Assembly (NCBI GenBank): GCA_905479965.1
Contig: CAJQOR010000115.1
Coordinates: 1-5,926, forward strand
DNA from: an uncultured Rhizobiaceae group bacterium
GTDB lineage: Bacteria > Pseudomonadota > Alphaproteobacteria > Rhizobiales > Rhizobiaceae
Length of the DNA: 5,926 nt
Direction of reading: 5' to 3'
This document shows positions 1 to 4,973 of the stretch, one piece after another (the stretch's first letter is position 1; each line of letters opens with the position of its first letter). The notes below the pieces were generated by a model. That model was not told the origin of the DNA, made no database searches, and worked only from the letters and a program-made list of their open reading frames with translations. The translations under genes were made by a program, and so were the position numbers.

Positions 1-32
1 GCGTTCGGATGAGAATCCGGCGAATGTGACAT
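1..32 (-). CDS. aroA: Probable 5' end of aroA (EPSP synthase), cut by the window edge
   Basis: Seen: on the minus strand an ATG at 32-30 opens a frame that stays open to the edge and reads M-S-H-S-P-D-S-H-P-N. A clear Shine-Dalgarno AGGAG (43-39) sits 6 nt before it. Known: rhizobial AroA (3-phosphoshikimate 1-carboxyvinyltransferase, shikimate pathway, cytoplasmic) commonly starts M-S-H-S followed by a proline-rich stretch, and aroA-cmk-rpsA often lies divergent from the FYDLN-acid gene. Inference: this is the first ten codons of aroA. The identification rests on ten residues, a ribosome site and neighbourhood, so it is plausible rather than proven. The catalytic domains are all outside the window. 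Confidence 0.6.
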   Translation of the reverse strand, partial: MSHSPDSHPN

Positions 33-314
33 GGGTCACTCCTGTAATTTTAAAATTCGGATGATTATTCGCTTCAGATTTCTTCCTTTTCGAGCGCTTC
101 ATCCTTCAGTTCGCCACAGGCTGCTAGCATGGTTTGTGCAAAATGTCATCAATTGGGCTTAGAAAAATGCAGCTTTTTTCTTGAAGCGCAGAAATATGAC
201 ACTTATTCTTTGACAATAGCGGCCTAAGATGTTTAAGGGTTCGCAATCTATCATTTATGTCCGGGCTGTAACTGTTAAAGTATATGCAGCCACATCAAGA
301 AAGAGGCTATAACC
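33..314. other. Divergent intergenic region between aroA and the FYDLN-acid gene
   Basis: This 282-bp stretch separates two genes transcribed away from each other, so it should hold both promoters. No additional coding frame with a credible ribosome site was found. On the plus strand there is one reasonable promoter candidate (TTGACA at 210-215). On the minus strand a TTGATG...TGCTAG pair with 17-nt spacing can be drawn around 155-127 as a possible aroA promoter, but it is weak. A short A-tract/T-tract hairpin (AGAAAAA and TTTTTCT arms near 162-182) is almost entirely A:T and is probably compositional. Confidence 0.6.
210..238 (+). promoter_or_regulatory. Candidate sigma-70 promoter for the FYDLN-acid gene
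   Basis: Seen: a perfect -35 hexamer TTGACA (210-215). At 16 to 17 nt spacing the best -10 is TTTAAG/TTAAGG (232-238), a poor match to TATAAT. Alphaproteobacterial housekeeping promoters tolerate degenerate -10 boxes, so the strong -35 carries the call. It would give a leader of about 70 nt before the TTG start at 315. Confidence 0.4.
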
Positions 315-725
315 TTGGCTAAAGCTGAACTTGGAACAAAGCGTGTTTGCCCTGAAACAGAGCGCAAGTTTTACGATCTAAATCGCGACCCAATTATTTC
401 GCCTTACACTGGTCAGTCATATCCACTGACATTCTTCGAAAAACCTGAAGACGAGCCAGTTGAAGAAGTGAAAAAAGAAGAAGAAACAACCGAAGCTGTG
501 GTTGAACCTACAACACCTGAGCTTGATGAAGACGGTGATGTGGAAATCGTAAGCCTTGAAGATGCTGACGATGAAACAGCTGGTGTAAAAGACATTCCTG
601 ATTTGGATGATGATGATGATGACATCGGTTCACCATCTGATGACACATTCTTAGAAACTGATGATGATGAGAATGATGATCTGTCAGACATCGTTGTTGT
701 TTCAGATGATGGTGACGAAAGCTAA
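315..725 (+). CDS. TIGR02300 / FYDLN-acid domain protein, zinc site degenerate
   Basis: A 136-residue protein of unknown function. The N-terminal 40 residues match the family signature: A-E-L-G-T-K-R (4-10), then K-F-Y-D-L-N-R-D-P-I (18-27) and S-P-Y-T-G-Q-S-Y-P (29-37). Residues from about 44 to the end are a low-complexity, extremely Asp/Glu-rich tail, probably disordered, with Asp runs at 98-103 and 116-118. In many relatives the N-terminus carries two CxxC pairs suited to zinc binding. Here only Cys12 remains, the second pair being replaced by S-P-Y-T-G, a form I know from rhizobial members. No signal peptide or membrane segment is seen, so it is probably cytoplasmic. The start is TTG at 315: no ATG exists near the conserved N-terminus and AGAGG (302-306) lies 8 nt upstream. 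The gene is monocistronic, followed at once by a terminator. Function is not known. Confidence 0.9.
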   Translation: MAKAELGTKRVCPETERKFYDLNRDPIISPYTGQSYPLTFFEKPEDEPVEEVKKEEETTEAVVEPTTPELDEDGDVEIVSLEDADDETAGVKDIPDLDDDDDDIGSPSDDTFLETDDDENDDLSDIVVVSDDGDES

Positions 726-748
726 TTTCTGCGCAAGCAGAAGTTTTT
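726..748 (+). terminator. Rho-independent terminator of the FYDLN-acid gene
   Basis: Directly after the stop codon: stem TTCTGC (727-732) with GCAGAA (737-742), a GCAA tetraloop (733-736, GNRA type, stabilising), an outer T-G wobble (726/743), then five T (744-748). Compact hairpin plus U-tract is the standard intrinsic terminator shape, and it ends the transcript before tRNA-Ala. Confidence 0.8.
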
Positions 749-785
749 CGCTTGATCTTCGATTAAAGCGGCTTTAGACAAACCT

Positions 786-810
786 TGCTATCGGGCTCGA
801 TCCGGTAGCA
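786..810 (+). other. Stem-loop in the tRNA-Ala leader
   Basis: Arms TGCTATCGG (786-794) and CCGGTAGCA (802-810) form nine consecutive pairs, one a T-G wobble, around a 7-nt loop. No T-run follows, so it is not a standard terminator. A second, smaller hairpin (GCCAG 828-832 with CTGGC 843-847) lies between it and the tRNA. Possible roles are a processing signal in the pre-tRNA 5' leader or a protein site. A weak promoter (TTGATC 752-757, N17, TAGACA 775-780) would place both hairpins in or near the transcribed leader. Confidence 0.5.
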
Positions 811-852
811 CCCTGCCAAAGATACCAGCCAGATTTACCAGACTGGCATGAT

Positions 853-928
853 GGGGCATTAGCTCAGCTGGGAGAGCGCTTCGCTGGCAGCGAAGAGGTC
901 AGCGGTTCGATCCCGCTATGCTCCACCA
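853..928 (+). tRNA. tRNA-Ala (anticodon GGC)
   Basis: A full cloverleaf can be drawn: acceptor GGGGCAT (853-859) with ATGCTCC (918-924), including one G-T wobble; D stem GCTC/GAGC (862-865, 874-877); anticodon stem CTTCG/CGAAG (879-883, 891-895) around a 7-nt loop with T at position 33 and anticodon GGC at 886-888; T stem AGCGG/CCGCT (901-905, 913-917) around TTCGATC. Discriminator A925 is followed by an encoded CCA (926-928). Anticodon GGC reads alanine codons GCC and GCU. Its position beside the FYDLN-acid gene is a common rhizobial arrangement. No integrase or attachment-site duplication is seen at its 3' end. Confidence 0.97.
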
Positions 929-998
929 ATTTCTCCACCCCTTACCTAAATGTATGAAGCTTTGCGGTGATGTGCATCTGCGCATGTCGTTTCAGTAC

Positions 999-1044
999 AA
1001 AAATCGATTAAATTCCAGATTTTAAAGGAAATTTCACGATTTTT
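999..1044 (+). other. Long AT-rich stem-loop between tRNA-Ala and the acetyltransferase gene
   Basis: Outer arms AAAAATCG (999-1006) and CGATTTTT (1037-1044) are perfectly complementary over 8 bp. Inner arms AAATTCC (1010-1016) and GGAAATTT (1027-1034) add 7 pairs with one bulged A, and the loop is 10 nt (1017-1026). The 3' arm ends in five T preceded by CGA, so it could act as a transcript end for the tRNA, in either direction, though the T-run is inside the stem rather than after it. Otherwise the 181-bp gap holds only the acetyltransferase leader. A weak TTTACC (1053-1058)/TAATAG (1076-1081) promoter can be drawn but is not convincing. Confidence 0.5.
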
Positions 1045-1109
1045 GGATAGGCTTTACCTCTAAAGGCTTGGTCGTTAATAGAAAAATTTTGTAAGTCTGG
1101 GGCGCAAAA

Positions 1110-2177
1110 ATGCAAAATACCGCTAATTCATCTTTATCATTGCATGGCTACAGTTCGGCGGTTGAAAAAGACTTCGATTTCCAAAGCGCTGAATATACAG
1201 CGTTCTACGATCTGTATGGAAGAGGCGCGTTTCAGCATCCAATATGGCTATCAAATTTTTATAAAACCATTGTTCCCAATAGAGCTAGTCAGCCAATCAT
1301 CATCACCATTCGGCATTCAGATGGTCTGCTTGCGGCAGTCATTCCTATGATTGTTCGGGAAAAACTTGGTGTGAAATTGCTTGAACCTGCAGAGTTGGGT
1401 GTGACAGACTATTGCGCACCGTTGGTAAATCCAGATGTGTTAAATGACGATGATTTTAAAGCACAAATTCGTTTGTTTCATAAAGATATCTTACCCTCGC
1501 ATGATGTATTGCGGATACAAAAGATCAGATCAGAAGATTTAAATCTCTGGCAGGCATTGTTTGATTTTCCATATGCGCAGCAGGATTTCAGTGCGCATGC
1601 GACCCCCCTTACCGATAGCCATTCTAACTGGTCGAGTACCAAACTTTCATCAAGCATGCGAAAATCACTGCGCCGCAAACGTAATAAATTTGAACGTGAA
1701 ACTGGCGCGAAATGTGAACAAGTGGCGTTTGAAGATGTTCATAAAGCAATGGATGAATTGCAGAATTACCGCAAAGGGCGATTTGAAGGCGACCTAATTC
1801 AATCGGAAGCTGGTTTAGAATTTTATAAACATATCGCTGCGGGCGGTCATAAGTCAGGATATGCTCGTATTTATCGACTATCGCTGGGTGATGACGTTTT
1901 GGGCTATACATTTGGTGTCACGCACAAGGGTATCTTTTATTATCTCCTTATTGGTTGTGATTACGACAATTTTGGTAAATTTTCACCCGGTTATCTCATG
2001 TATGATTATATGATAGAAGACTGGATAAATCGCGGTGGGGATACATTTGATTTCACCATAGGTGATGAAGAATTTAAAGAAAACTTTGGGACCGAACCAA
2101 CCAAAATGTTCTCAATTTCTCATGGCCAGACCATGCTTGGTAAAGTTGGGCTTTTTGCGCTTTCTCGCTCAAAATAA
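1110..2177 (+). CDS. CelD/BcsL-family (FemAB-like GNAT) acetyltransferase
   Basis: A 355-residue protein of the CelD/BcsL group, an Acetyltransf_6-type double-GNAT fold. Seen: an N-terminal half with the typical F-Q-H-P-I-W-L (41-47) and a strand-rich I-I-I-T...L-L-A-A-V-I-P (63-79); a basic segment L-R-R-K-R-N-K-F-E-R (187-196) that opens the second GNAT half in this family; and the signature S-P-G-Y-L-M-Y-D-Y (292-300) followed by F-D-F-T-I-G-D-E-E-F-K (313-323) ending N-F-G. The length is normal for the family. No signal peptide or membrane span is seen, so it is cytoplasmic. Known: relatives sit in cellulose or exopolysaccharide loci and are predicted to acylate sugars or peptides from acyl-CoA. 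The real substrate is unknown here because no polysaccharide genes are nearby. The start is ATG 1110 with a G-rich stretch (GGGG near 1098-1101) upstream. It stands alone, convergent with otnC with only 15 bp between the stops. Confidence 0.85.
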   Translation: MQNTANSSLSLHGYSSAVEKDFDFQSAEYTAFYDLYGRGAFQHPIWLSNFYKTIVPNRASQPIIITIRHSDGLLAAVIPMIVREKLGVKLLEPAELGVTDYCAPLVNPDVLNDDDFKAQIRLFHKDILPSHDVLRIQKIRSEDLNLWQALFDFPYAQQDFSAHATPLTDSHSNWSSTKLSSSMRKSLRRKRNKFERETGAKCEQVAFEDVHKAMDELQNYRKGRFEGDLIQSEAGLEFYKHIAAGGHKSGYARIYRLSLGDDVLGYTFGVTHKGIFYYLLIGCDYDNFGKFSPGYLMYDYMIEDWINRGGDTFDFTIGDEEFKENFGTEPTKMFSISHGQTMLGKVGLFALSRSK

Positions 2178-2195
2178 CCTGCCCACCGAACTTTA
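2141..2195. other. Inverted repeat across the convergent gene ends
   Basis: TAAAGTT (2141-2147) pairs with AACTTTA (2189-2195), and the adjacent GGGC (2148-2151) pairs with GCCC (2181-2184), leaving a 4-nt bulge and a 29-nt loop. It spans the last codons of the acetyltransferase gene, the 15-bp gap and the otnC stop. No U-tract follows on either strand, so it is at best a weak bidirectional terminator. No better terminator is visible between these two convergent genes. Confidence 0.3.
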
Positions 2196-2843
2196 ATCGT
2201 CCCACTCAACATCAAAGCGAGTGATCAGATCGGTGATTTGATCTTGCGTTAACATGCGTGGCTTATATCCGCGCATCAAAATGGCAAGACGCGCTGTGTC
2301 TTCCAGCTCTTCAATTGCATTACATGCAGCTTCCACATCTTTGCCTGCAACCACCGGGCCATGATTTGCAAGCATCACCGCAGATCTTTTACCAGCAAGA
2401 CCACGCACGGCTTCACCCATTTGAGGATCTCCTGGGCGATAAAAAGGCAGCAACTTAACCTTACCTAACTTCATGATCGCGTAAGGGGTTAAAGGTGGCA
2501 GGAAATTATCTTCATCAACTTCCGGCATGAGTGACCATGCAACAGAATAACAAGAATGAAGGTGAACAACGGCGCCCGCTTGGCTGCGCGTATCGTAAAA
2601 TGCACTATGGAGCGGCATCTCTTTTGTGGGTTTATCACCTGAAACCAAGCGGCCCTTTGAATTAAAACGGCTTAGGCGCGCCGGATCCAATCGGCCAAAG
2701 CTCGTGCCTGTTGGAGAGACCAAAAGTCCACCATCTTCGGTGCGTGCAGAAATGTTACCGGTGCTGCCTCCGGTTAAACCGCGGTCAAACATAGACTTTG
2801 CTAATTCGCACATTTGTTCTCGAAGTTCACTTTCACGCATCAT
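2193..2843 (-). CDS. otnC: 3-oxo-tetronate 4-phosphate decarboxylase (class II aldolase family)
   Basis: A 216-residue cytoplasmic enzyme of the class II aldolase/adducin family. OtnC removes CO2 from 3-oxo-tetronate 4-phosphate, giving DHAP. Numbered from ATG 2843: G-G-S-T-G-N-I-S (25-32) is the phosphate-binding loop; T-K-E-M-P-L-H (73-79) holds the catalytic Glu75; H-L-H (94-96) and N-H-G (160-162) supply the three metal-binding histidines; L-P-P-L-T-P-Y (115-121) and R-P-G-D-P (136-140) are typical of OtnC. The length is normal. Start: the frame also opens with GTG at 2849, but its ribosome site would be too close, whereas AAGGG sits 5 nt before ATG 2843 (8 nt before ATG 2840). It is divergent from otnK across a palindrome, so joint control is likely. 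L-fuculose-phosphate aldolase relatives were considered, but the otnK neighbour decides for OtnC. Confidence 0.88.
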   Translation of the reverse strand: MMRESELREQMCELAKSMFDRGLTGGSTGNISARTEDGGLLVSPTGTSFGRLDPARLSRFNSKGRLVSGDKPTKEMPLHSAFYDTRSQAGAVVHLHSCYSVAWSLMPEVDEDNFLPPLTPYAIMKLGKVKLLPFYRPGDPQMGEAVRGLAGKRSAVMLANHGPVVAGKDVEAACNAIEELEDTARLAILMRGYKPRMLTQDQITDLITRFDVEWDD

Positions 2844-2871
2844 GTCCACCCTTTTTCAATGTTCTATCACT

Positions 2872-2900
2872 TGCATAGGCGGATATATCTACGCAATCAA
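2872..2900 (-). promoter_or_regulatory. Candidate otnC promoter
   Basis: On the minus strand: -35 TTGATT (2900-2895), 17-nt spacer, -10 TATGCA (2877-2872). The -35 is good and the -10 mediocre. It begins 2 bp from the 18-bp palindrome, so a protein bound there would sit immediately upstream and overlap the polymerase footprint. Confidence 0.4.
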
Positions 2901-2902
2901 GA

Positions 2903-2920
2903 ATTAATGTATACATTAAT
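2903..2920. promoter_or_regulatory. Perfect 18-bp palindrome, probable GntR-family operator
   Basis: ATTAATGTATACATTAAT equals its own reverse complement and does not extend further (A2902 against G2921). Known: the core TGTATACA, with GT...AC symmetric about the centre, fits operators of FadR-type GntR regulators, which often control sugar-acid catabolism. It lies midway between the divergent otnC and otnK genes, beside the otnC -35 and overlapping the likely otnK -35, so one bound dimer could control both. The regulator gene is not in this window. Confidence 0.7.
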
Positions 2921-2933
2921 GAATTTATATTAT
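2905..2933 (+). promoter_or_regulatory. Candidate otnK promoter overlapping the palindrome
   Basis: An AT-rich -10 is present as TATATT (2926-2931) or TATTAT (2928-2933), each 5 of 6 to consensus. At 17 nt spacing the -35 falls inside the palindrome (TAATGT, 2905-2910) and is poor. This fits a promoter that is repressed by occupancy or needs help. The otnK ribosome site AAAGG (2971-2975) lies 6 nt before ATG 2982. Confidence 0.35.
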
Positions 2934-2981
2934 ATGAAATGAGCTATTAAATAAAATAGATAGTTTTGTGAAAGGCACAAT

Positions 2982-4220
2982 ATGCTGTTTGGTGCAATTG
3001 GAGATGATTTTACCGGTTCGTCCGATCTGGGTTTAATGCTAGCCGATGGTGGCATGCGCACGGTACAATATGTCGGAACGCCAAATGTTCCAGCCAGCTC
3101 TGATATTGATGCTGGTATTGTTGCGCTTAAAACCCGATCGGTCCCTGTTCAGGAGGCGATTGAGAAATCCATCCAGGCGTACCGCTGGCTAAAGGCACAA
3201 GGTTGTCAGCAGTTTATGTTTAAGTATTGCTCGACATTTGATAGCACCGCAGATGGTAATATTGGGCAAGTGATTGATGCGTTAATTGAAGAAATTGGCA
3301 CCGATAAACCAGTTGTTGTCTGCCCTGTATTCCCTGGCGCTGGTCGATCAATTTATCAAGGTCATCTCTTCGTCAATGACACCTTGCTGTCAGAATCTGG
3401 TATGCAAAATCATCCACTAACCCCAATGATTGATCCTGATATCCGCCGCGTACTTGCGCCCCAGACAAGCCGAACTGTTGGACATTTAGCGCTTTCAGAT
3501 ATTTTATCTGGTAAAGCGCGTTCACGCTTGTTAGGCGAAGCAAATGAGGGGCGTCAGCTTGTTGTATGTGACGCGGTGAGCGAAGACAATCTTTATGAGA
3601 TTGCAAAGGCAGCATCTGATTTTCCGTTGATCACAGGCGGTTCTGGCATAGCGCTCGGTATTCCGGCAAATTTTGGCAAAACGTCAGCCAATAAAGCTCA
3701 TTGGACAAAAAGTTCGAGGCGCGTTTTGTGTCTGTCTGGATCGTGTTCTATCGCAACAAGAGGGCAAATTAAAACGCATGGAGACAAAGGTGGTGTGCTA
3801 TTAAAACTCGACGCAGACGCAATAATCTCTGGGAGTGTGGATGCAGACCATGCGTTAAAATGGGCACGCGAGCAAACAGCATTGCCGTTGGTCTATTCTT
3901 CTGACGATCCAAAACAGGTCAAAGCTGTACAAAATAAATATGGTTTGGAGACCGCCGCATCGGCATTTGAAAACCTGTTTAGTGAGATAGCCCGTCAAGC
4001 ATCTGATTATGGTTTTGGCGCTATCATCTCCGCAGGTGGTGAAACATCCGGTGCTGTGGTTGAGGCTTTAAATGCTGATGCGCTCGAGATTGGGCCGATG
4101 ATCGACCCGGGTGTACCCGCTATAAAAGTGACCGGTCAGGATCTGACCTTGGCATTGAAATCAGGTAATTTTGGCGCACCTGACTTTTTTGAAAAAGCTG
4201 CTAAGGTTCTTTCATATTAG
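2982..4220 (+). CDS. otnK: 3-oxo-tetronate kinase (YgbK/DUF1537 four-carbon acid sugar kinase)
   Basis: A 412-residue cytoplasmic kinase that phosphorylates 3-oxo-tetronate at the 4-position with ATP. The product is the substrate of OtnC, encoded divergently. N-terminal sugar-binding domain (about 1-225): G-D-D-F-T-G-S-S-D (7-15), F-K-Y-C-S-T-F-D-S-T (80-89), C-P-V-F-P-G-A-G-R (114-122), G-G-S-G (219-222). C-terminal nucleotide-binding domain (about 247-412): L-S-G-S-C-S (251-256), S-A-G-G-E-T-S-G (350-357), G-P-M-I-D-P-G-V-P (371-379) and K-S-G-N-F-G (393-398). All family landmarks are present and the length is normal. ATG 2982 is preceded by AAAGG and starts exactly at the conserved N-terminus. 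Related DUF1537 kinases act on D-threonate or D-erythronate (DtnK-type), but the paired otnC favours OtnK. The next gene starts only 5 bp after the stop. Confidence 0.92.
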   Translation: MLFGAIGDDFTGSSDLGLMLADGGMRTVQYVGTPNVPASSDIDAGIVALKTRSVPVQEAIEKSIQAYRWLKAQGCQQFMFKYCSTFDSTADGNIGQVIDALIEEIGTDKPVVVCPVFPGAGRSIYQGHLFVNDTLLSESGMQNHPLTPMIDPDIRRVLAPQTSRTVGHLALSDILSGKARSRLLGEANEGRQLVVCDAVSEDNLYEIAKAASDFPLITGGSGIALGIPANFGKTSANKAHWTKSSRRVLCLSGSCSIATRGQIKTHGDKGGVLLKLDADAIISGSVDADHALKWAREQTALPLVYSSDDPKQVKAVQNKYGLETAASAFENLFSEIARQASDYGFGAIISAGGETSGAVVEALNADALEIGPMIDPGVPAIKVTGQDLTLALKSGNFGAPDFFEKAAKVLSY

Positions 4221-4225
4221 ACAAT

Positions 4226-4879
4226 TTGAAAGATACTGATTTGCAAAAGACATCTGAACTTGATGACCTCATAAAGGTAATTCAAGAATTGCCAGTTACA
4301 GGCCGTAAGATAATTGCTGTTGCAGGCGCACCGGCTTCTGGAAAATCCACCATTGCGGAAGCTATTTGCGATAAGATGAATGAGATCAAACCAGAATGCG
4401 CAAACATACTGCCTATGGATGGTTTTCATTATGACGATGTTTTACTTAAAGCGCGCGGCATCCATAGTTTAAAAGGTGCGCCTCATACATTTGATGTTTT
4501 GGGATTTGCGCATATGCTTAAGCGTCTTGCCGCGCAAGATGAAGATGAGGTGGTCACGCCCGTTTTTGATCGCTCACTTGAGATCGCACGCGCAGGTTCA
4601 AATCCAATTTCGAAAGATGTTGAATATATCATTGTTGAAGGCAATTATTTGCTGATCAATCAGCAGCCTTGGTCAGAGCTGGAAACGTATTTTGATTTAT
4701 CTGTTTTTGTAGATGTTCCTGTGCCGGTTCTCGAGAAAAGATTGCGTCAACGCTGGGTGGATCATGGATTGGATGAGAACGGGATTACACGAAGACTGCA
4801 AGAAGTGGATCTTCCCAACGGAGAGTTTATCCAAGTAAATTCATCGGCTCCTGATATTACTTTTGAAATGAAATCATAG
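4226..4879 (+). CDS. FrcK-like P-loop nucleoside/sugar kinase family protein
   Basis: A 217-residue protein of the phosphoribulokinase/uridine kinase-like P-loop family, similar to what is annotated as nucleoside triphosphate hydrolase or FrcK in rhizobial fructose operons. Seen: Walker A G-A-P-A-S-G-K-S-T (34-42); M-D-G-F-H-Y-D-D (64-71), the substrate/metal strand; K-G-A-P-H-T-F-D (83-90); P-V-F-D-R-S-L-E (112-119); V-E-G-N-Y-L-L (137-143); a lid segment R-Q-R-W-V-D-H-G (174-181); D-L-P-N-G (195-199). It therefore probably phosphorylates a small molecule with ATP, but the substrate is unproven. No ATG is available: an in-frame stop at 4202-4204 limits upstream extension, leaving TTG 4226 or TTG 4241. 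The latter has GAAAGA 7 nt upstream and may be the true start. The 5-bp gap to otnK implies one transcript and translational coupling. Confidence 0.85.
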   Translation: MKDTDLQKTSELDDLIKVIQELPVTGRKIIAVAGAPASGKSTIAEAICDKMNEIKPECANILPMDGFHYDDVLLKARGIHSLKGAPHTFDVLGFAHMLKRLAAQDEDEVVTPVFDRSLEIARAGSNPISKDVEYIIVEGNYLLINQQPWSELETYFDLSVFVDVPVPVLEKRLRQRWVDHGLDENGITRRLQEVDLPNGEFIQVNSSAPDITFEMKS

Positions 4880-4915
4880 AACACAGACATTGGTCAAAAT
4901 AATCACTGTGGGTTC
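4879..4915 (+). terminator. Weak stem-loop after the FrcK-like gene
   Basis: GAACACAG (4879-4886) pairs with CTGTG and TTC (4906-4910, 4913-4915), with a two-G bulge and a 19-nt loop, followed by the T-rich TTGTTCT. The bulge, large loop and interrupted T-run make it at best a leaky terminator. It could partly separate otnK transcription from glpK. Confidence 0.3.
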
Positions 4916-4944
4916 TTGTTCTAAAGAATTAGTAGTGATAATTC
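4913..4944 (+). promoter_or_regulatory. Candidate glpK promoter
   Basis: Two overlapping readings exist: TTCTTG (4913-4918), N18, GATAAT (4937-4942); or TTGTTC (4916-4921), N17, TAATTC (4939-4944). Either puts the -10 inside the inverted repeats described next, a typical repressor layout. It is moderate to weak by sequence alone. Confidence 0.35.
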
Positions 4945-4946
4945 TT
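4924..4946. repeat. Inverted repeat with 8-bp arms upstream of glpK
   Basis: AAGAATTA (4924-4931) and TAATTCTT (4939-4946) are perfectly complementary around a 7-nt spacer. It overlaps the candidate -10 and shares its right arm with the next palindrome, so in RNA the two hairpins could not form together. It may be an operator or part of a leader structure. Confidence 0.55.
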
Positions 4947-4960
4947 GCGCAATAATTATC
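4937..4960. promoter_or_regulatory. 24-bp near-perfect palindrome, probable operator or leader hairpin of glpK
   Basis: Eleven of twelve base pairs are symmetric: arms GATAATT (4937-4943) and AATTATC (4954-4960) enclose the perfect core TTGCGCAA (4945-4952), with one mismatched pair at 4944/4953. A central CG in a symmetric core resembles LacI-family operators, which is an inference only. It ends 2 bp before the ribosome site AGGGAG (4963-4968), so bound protein or an RNA hairpin here could also affect translation. Confidence 0.6.
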
Positions 4961-4973
4961 TTAGGGAGCGGAC

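Noticed and set aside
413..691. Minus-strand frame encoding a serine-rich 92-residue protein
   Set aside because: It is the antisense of the Asp/Glu-rich tail of the FYDLN-acid gene: GAT/GAA codons read backwards give Ser/Phe-rich text. No ribosome site or family resemblance.
853..928. tRNA-Ala as an integration site for a mobile element
   Set aside because: No integrase, transposase or duplicated tRNA 3' end was found in the window.
1144..1911. Several short frames on both strands inside the acetyltransferase gene
   Set aside because: They lie within a coding frame with clear family motifs and have no ribosome sites or recognisable domains.
2843..2849. GTG at 2849 as the otnC start
   Set aside because: The available AAGGG would overlap or touch the GTG, while it is correctly spaced for ATG 2843. 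The two extra residues are not conserved features.
2258..2907. Plus-strand frames of 66 and 93 codons over otnC
   Set aside because: They are antisense to a complete class II aldolase with all metal ligands. Their translations are low-information shadows.
3373..3615. Minus-strand 80-codon frame inside otnK
   Set aside because: It falls within well-conserved kinase sequence and shows no independent signal.
4217..4429. Minus-strand 70-codon frame over the otnK/FrcK-like junction
   Set aside because: It is antisense to the Walker A region of the kinase and has no support of its own.
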